Positions 62,720 through 64,000 of a stretch of DNA of 64,000 nucleotides are shown in pieces. Numbering within the stretch: the stretch's first letter is position 1; the number at the start of each line of letters is the position of its first letter. This DNA comes from Prauserella halophila (GTDB lineage Bacteria > Actinomycetota > Actinomycetes > Mycobacteriales > Pseudonocardiaceae). The position numbers were made by a program, and so were the translations under genes. The stretch is from NCBI RefSeq assembly GCF_024171895.1, contig NZ_JAMTCQ010000008.1:1240001-1304000 (forward strand), in the 5' to 3' direction. The notes beneath the pieces were generated by a model. The model had not been told where the DNA came from and ran no database searches. It saw nothing but the letters and a program-made list of their open reading frames with translations.

Positions 62720-64000
62720 GTGTCCACAACTGCCGACGATGTCCTGCGTCTCATTGCCGACGAGGACGTGCAATTCATCGATGTGAGGTTCTGCGACCTT
62801 CCGGGGATCATGCAGCACTTCACCGTCCCCGCCAAGTCGTTCGACGCGGACGCGTTCGAAGAGGGCCTCGCCTTCGACGGCTCTTCGGTTCGAGGCTTCC
62901 AGTCGATCCACGAGTCGGACATGCTGCTGCTGCCGGACCCGGCGACCGCGAAGATCGACCCGTTCCGGCAGGCCAAGACGCTGTCGATGAACTTCTTCGT
63001 GCACGACCCGTTCACGCGCGAGCCCTACAGCCGCGACCCGCGCAACATTGCGCGCAAGGCCGAGCAGTACATCTCCGAGTCCGGCGTCGCCGACACCGTG
63101 TTCTTCGGTTCCGAGGCCGAGTTCTACGTCTTCGACGACGTGCGCTTCGACTCGTCCGAGAACGCCACGTTCCACGAGATCGACTCGGTCGAGGGCTGGT
63201 GGAACACGGGCCGCAAGGAAGAGGGCGGCAACAAGGGCTACAAGACCAAGTTCAAGGGCGGCTACTTCCCGGTGCCGCCGGTCGACCACTACGCCGACCT
63301 GCGTGACGAGATCTCCCAGCACCTGATGGGATCGGACTTCCAGCTCGAGCGCGCCCACCACGAGGTCGGCACCGCCGGTCAGGCCGAGATCAACTACAAG
63401 TTCAACACGATGCTGCACGCTGCCGACGACCTGCAGCTGTTCAAGTACATCGTGAAGAACACGGCGTTCGAGAACGGCAAGACGGCCACGTTCATGCCGA
63501 AGCCGCTGTACGGGGACAACGGCTCGGGCATGCACTGCCACCAGTCGCTGTGGAAGGACGGGGCGCCGCTGTTCTACGACGAGTCCGGGTACGCCGGGCT
63601 GTCGGACGTGGCCCGCCACTACATCGGCGGCATCCTCGCCCACGCGCCGAGCCTGCTGGCGTTCACCAACCCGACCGTGAACTCGTACCACCGGCTCGTG
63701 CCGGGCTACGAGGCTCCGGTCAGCCTGGTGTACTCGCAGCGCAACCGCTCGGCGTGTGTTCGTATCCCGATCACGGGCAACAGCGCCAAGGCCAAGCGCA
63801 TCGAGTTCCGCTGCCCCGACTCGTCCGGTAACCCGTACCTGGCGTTCGCCGCGATGATGATGGCAGGCCTGGACGGCATCAAGAACAAGATCGAGCCGCC
63901 GGAGCCGATCGACAAGGACCTGTACGAGCTTCCGCCGGAGGACGCCAAGGACGTCAAGCAGGTCCCGGCCGACCTGGAGACCGTTCTCACCAACCTCGAG
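62720..64000 (+). CDS. glnA: glutamine synthetase type I (GSI-beta), 3' end outside window
   Basis: The first 427 codons of about 474-478. GTG 62720 follows GAAGGAG by 9 nt. Motifs: [24 protein letters not shown] (metal Glu), [32 protein letters not shown] (ammonium/ATP region) and [29 protein letters not shown]. The Tyr in [11 protein letters not shown] near residue 400 is the adenylylation site of the GSI-beta class, so activity is probably set by GlnE as well as by GlnR. It catalyses ATP-dependent amidation of glutamate. The coding region is cut at 64000. Confidence 0.97.
   Translation, partial: MSTTADDVLRLIADEDVQFIDVRFCDLPGIMQHFTVPAKSFDADAFEEGLAFDGSSVRGFQSIHESDMLLLPDPATAKIDPFRQAKTLSMNFFVHDPFTREPYSRDPRNIARKAEQYISESGVADTVFFGSEAEFYVFDDVRFDSSENATFHEIDSVEGWWNTGRKEEGGNKGYKTKFKGGYFPVPPVDHYADLRDEISQHLMGSDFQLERAHHEVGTAGQAEINYKFNTMLHAADDLQLFKYIVKNTAFENGKTATFMPKPLYGDNGSGMHCHQSLWKDGAPLFYDESGYAGLSDVARHYIGGILAHAPSLLAFTNPTVNSYHRLVPGYEAPVSLVYSQRNRSACVRIPITGNSAKAKRIEFRCPDSSGNPYLAFAAMMMAGLDGIKNKIEPPEPIDKDLYELPPEDAKDVKQVPADLETVLTNLE

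Overview
The window is high-GC actinobacterial DNA, most likely from the order Pseudonocardiales (a Saccharomonospora-, Prauserella- or Amycolatopsis-like genome; this is inference). The grounds are very GC-rich codon use, an AftA-type arabinofuranosyltransferase, a DUF222/HNH endonuclease gene, a WhiB7 locus, and a block (about 45.1-61.9 kb) whose gene content and order match the Mycobacterium tuberculosis Rv3192-Rv3198c neighbourhood from memory. Most genes look intact. Several short remnants of broken genes lie between them.

Layout. 0-4.4 kb: the C-terminal end of a B12-dependent methylaspartate mutase-like protein, an SRPBCC-like protein, a DUF3995 membrane protein and three linked membrane proteins of unknown function. 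4.4-6.8 kb: tandem repeats, a DUF222/HNH gene with an apparent pair of compensating frameshifts, and a dead SigE-family sigma-factor remnant. 6.8-9.7 kb: an SbnB/ornithine cyclodeaminase-like enzyme, then a TetR repressor divergent from a zinc alcohol dehydrogenase, with two palindromic operators between them. 9.8-11.8 kb: AftA-like cell-wall glycosyltransferase. 11.8-22.7 kb: a hexuronate utilisation locus (TRAP transporter dctPQM, GH31 glycosidase, ManD-type dehydratase, LacI regulator, UxaC isomerase, UxuB-like oxidoreductase) with two matching LacI-type operators. Together these take up uronate sugars and convert glucuronate via fructuronate and mannonate to 2-keto-3-deoxygluconate. 22.7-28.7 kb: a tubby/LURP-like protein, a large secreted low-complexity repeat protein, a hypothetical gene and a nitronate monooxygenase.

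28.7-35.7 kb is an accessory region ending at the tmRNA gene. It holds a type I restriction HsdR remnant joined tail-to-tail to a truncated radC, then a small two-sided cassette: a MenC-like enolase and an HTH-TPR regulator on one strand, and two tiny ORFs, a MoaA-like radical SAM enzyme and a CYTH-domain protein on the other. This cassette is the best candidate here for an undescribed system. 35.9-43.7 kb: a two-component system with an extra sensor-only protein, an amidohydrolase, then the trans-translation and division genes smpB, ftsX, ftsE, prfB and a PadR regulator. 44-45 kb: two initiator tRNA genes in a 230-bp segmental duplication. 45.1-61.9 kb: the conserved actinobacterial block UPF0182, PPA1309, YlbL protease, DUF2342, M48-like peptidase, ThiF-like protein, ABC1 kinase, then an AbiEi-like protein, small genes, whiB7 with a long leader containing an ORF and an attenuator-like hairpin, uvrD2 and a DUF4191 membrane protein. 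62-64 kb: RDD protein and glnA (cut by the window end) preceded by a four-box GlnR-type operator.

Many genes here appear to be leaderless or nearly so: a TANNNT box sits 6-7 nt before the start codon of aftA, smpB, the ABC1 kinase gene, the DUF4191 gene and possibly the HNH gene. Strong GC hairpins separate many of the transcription units.
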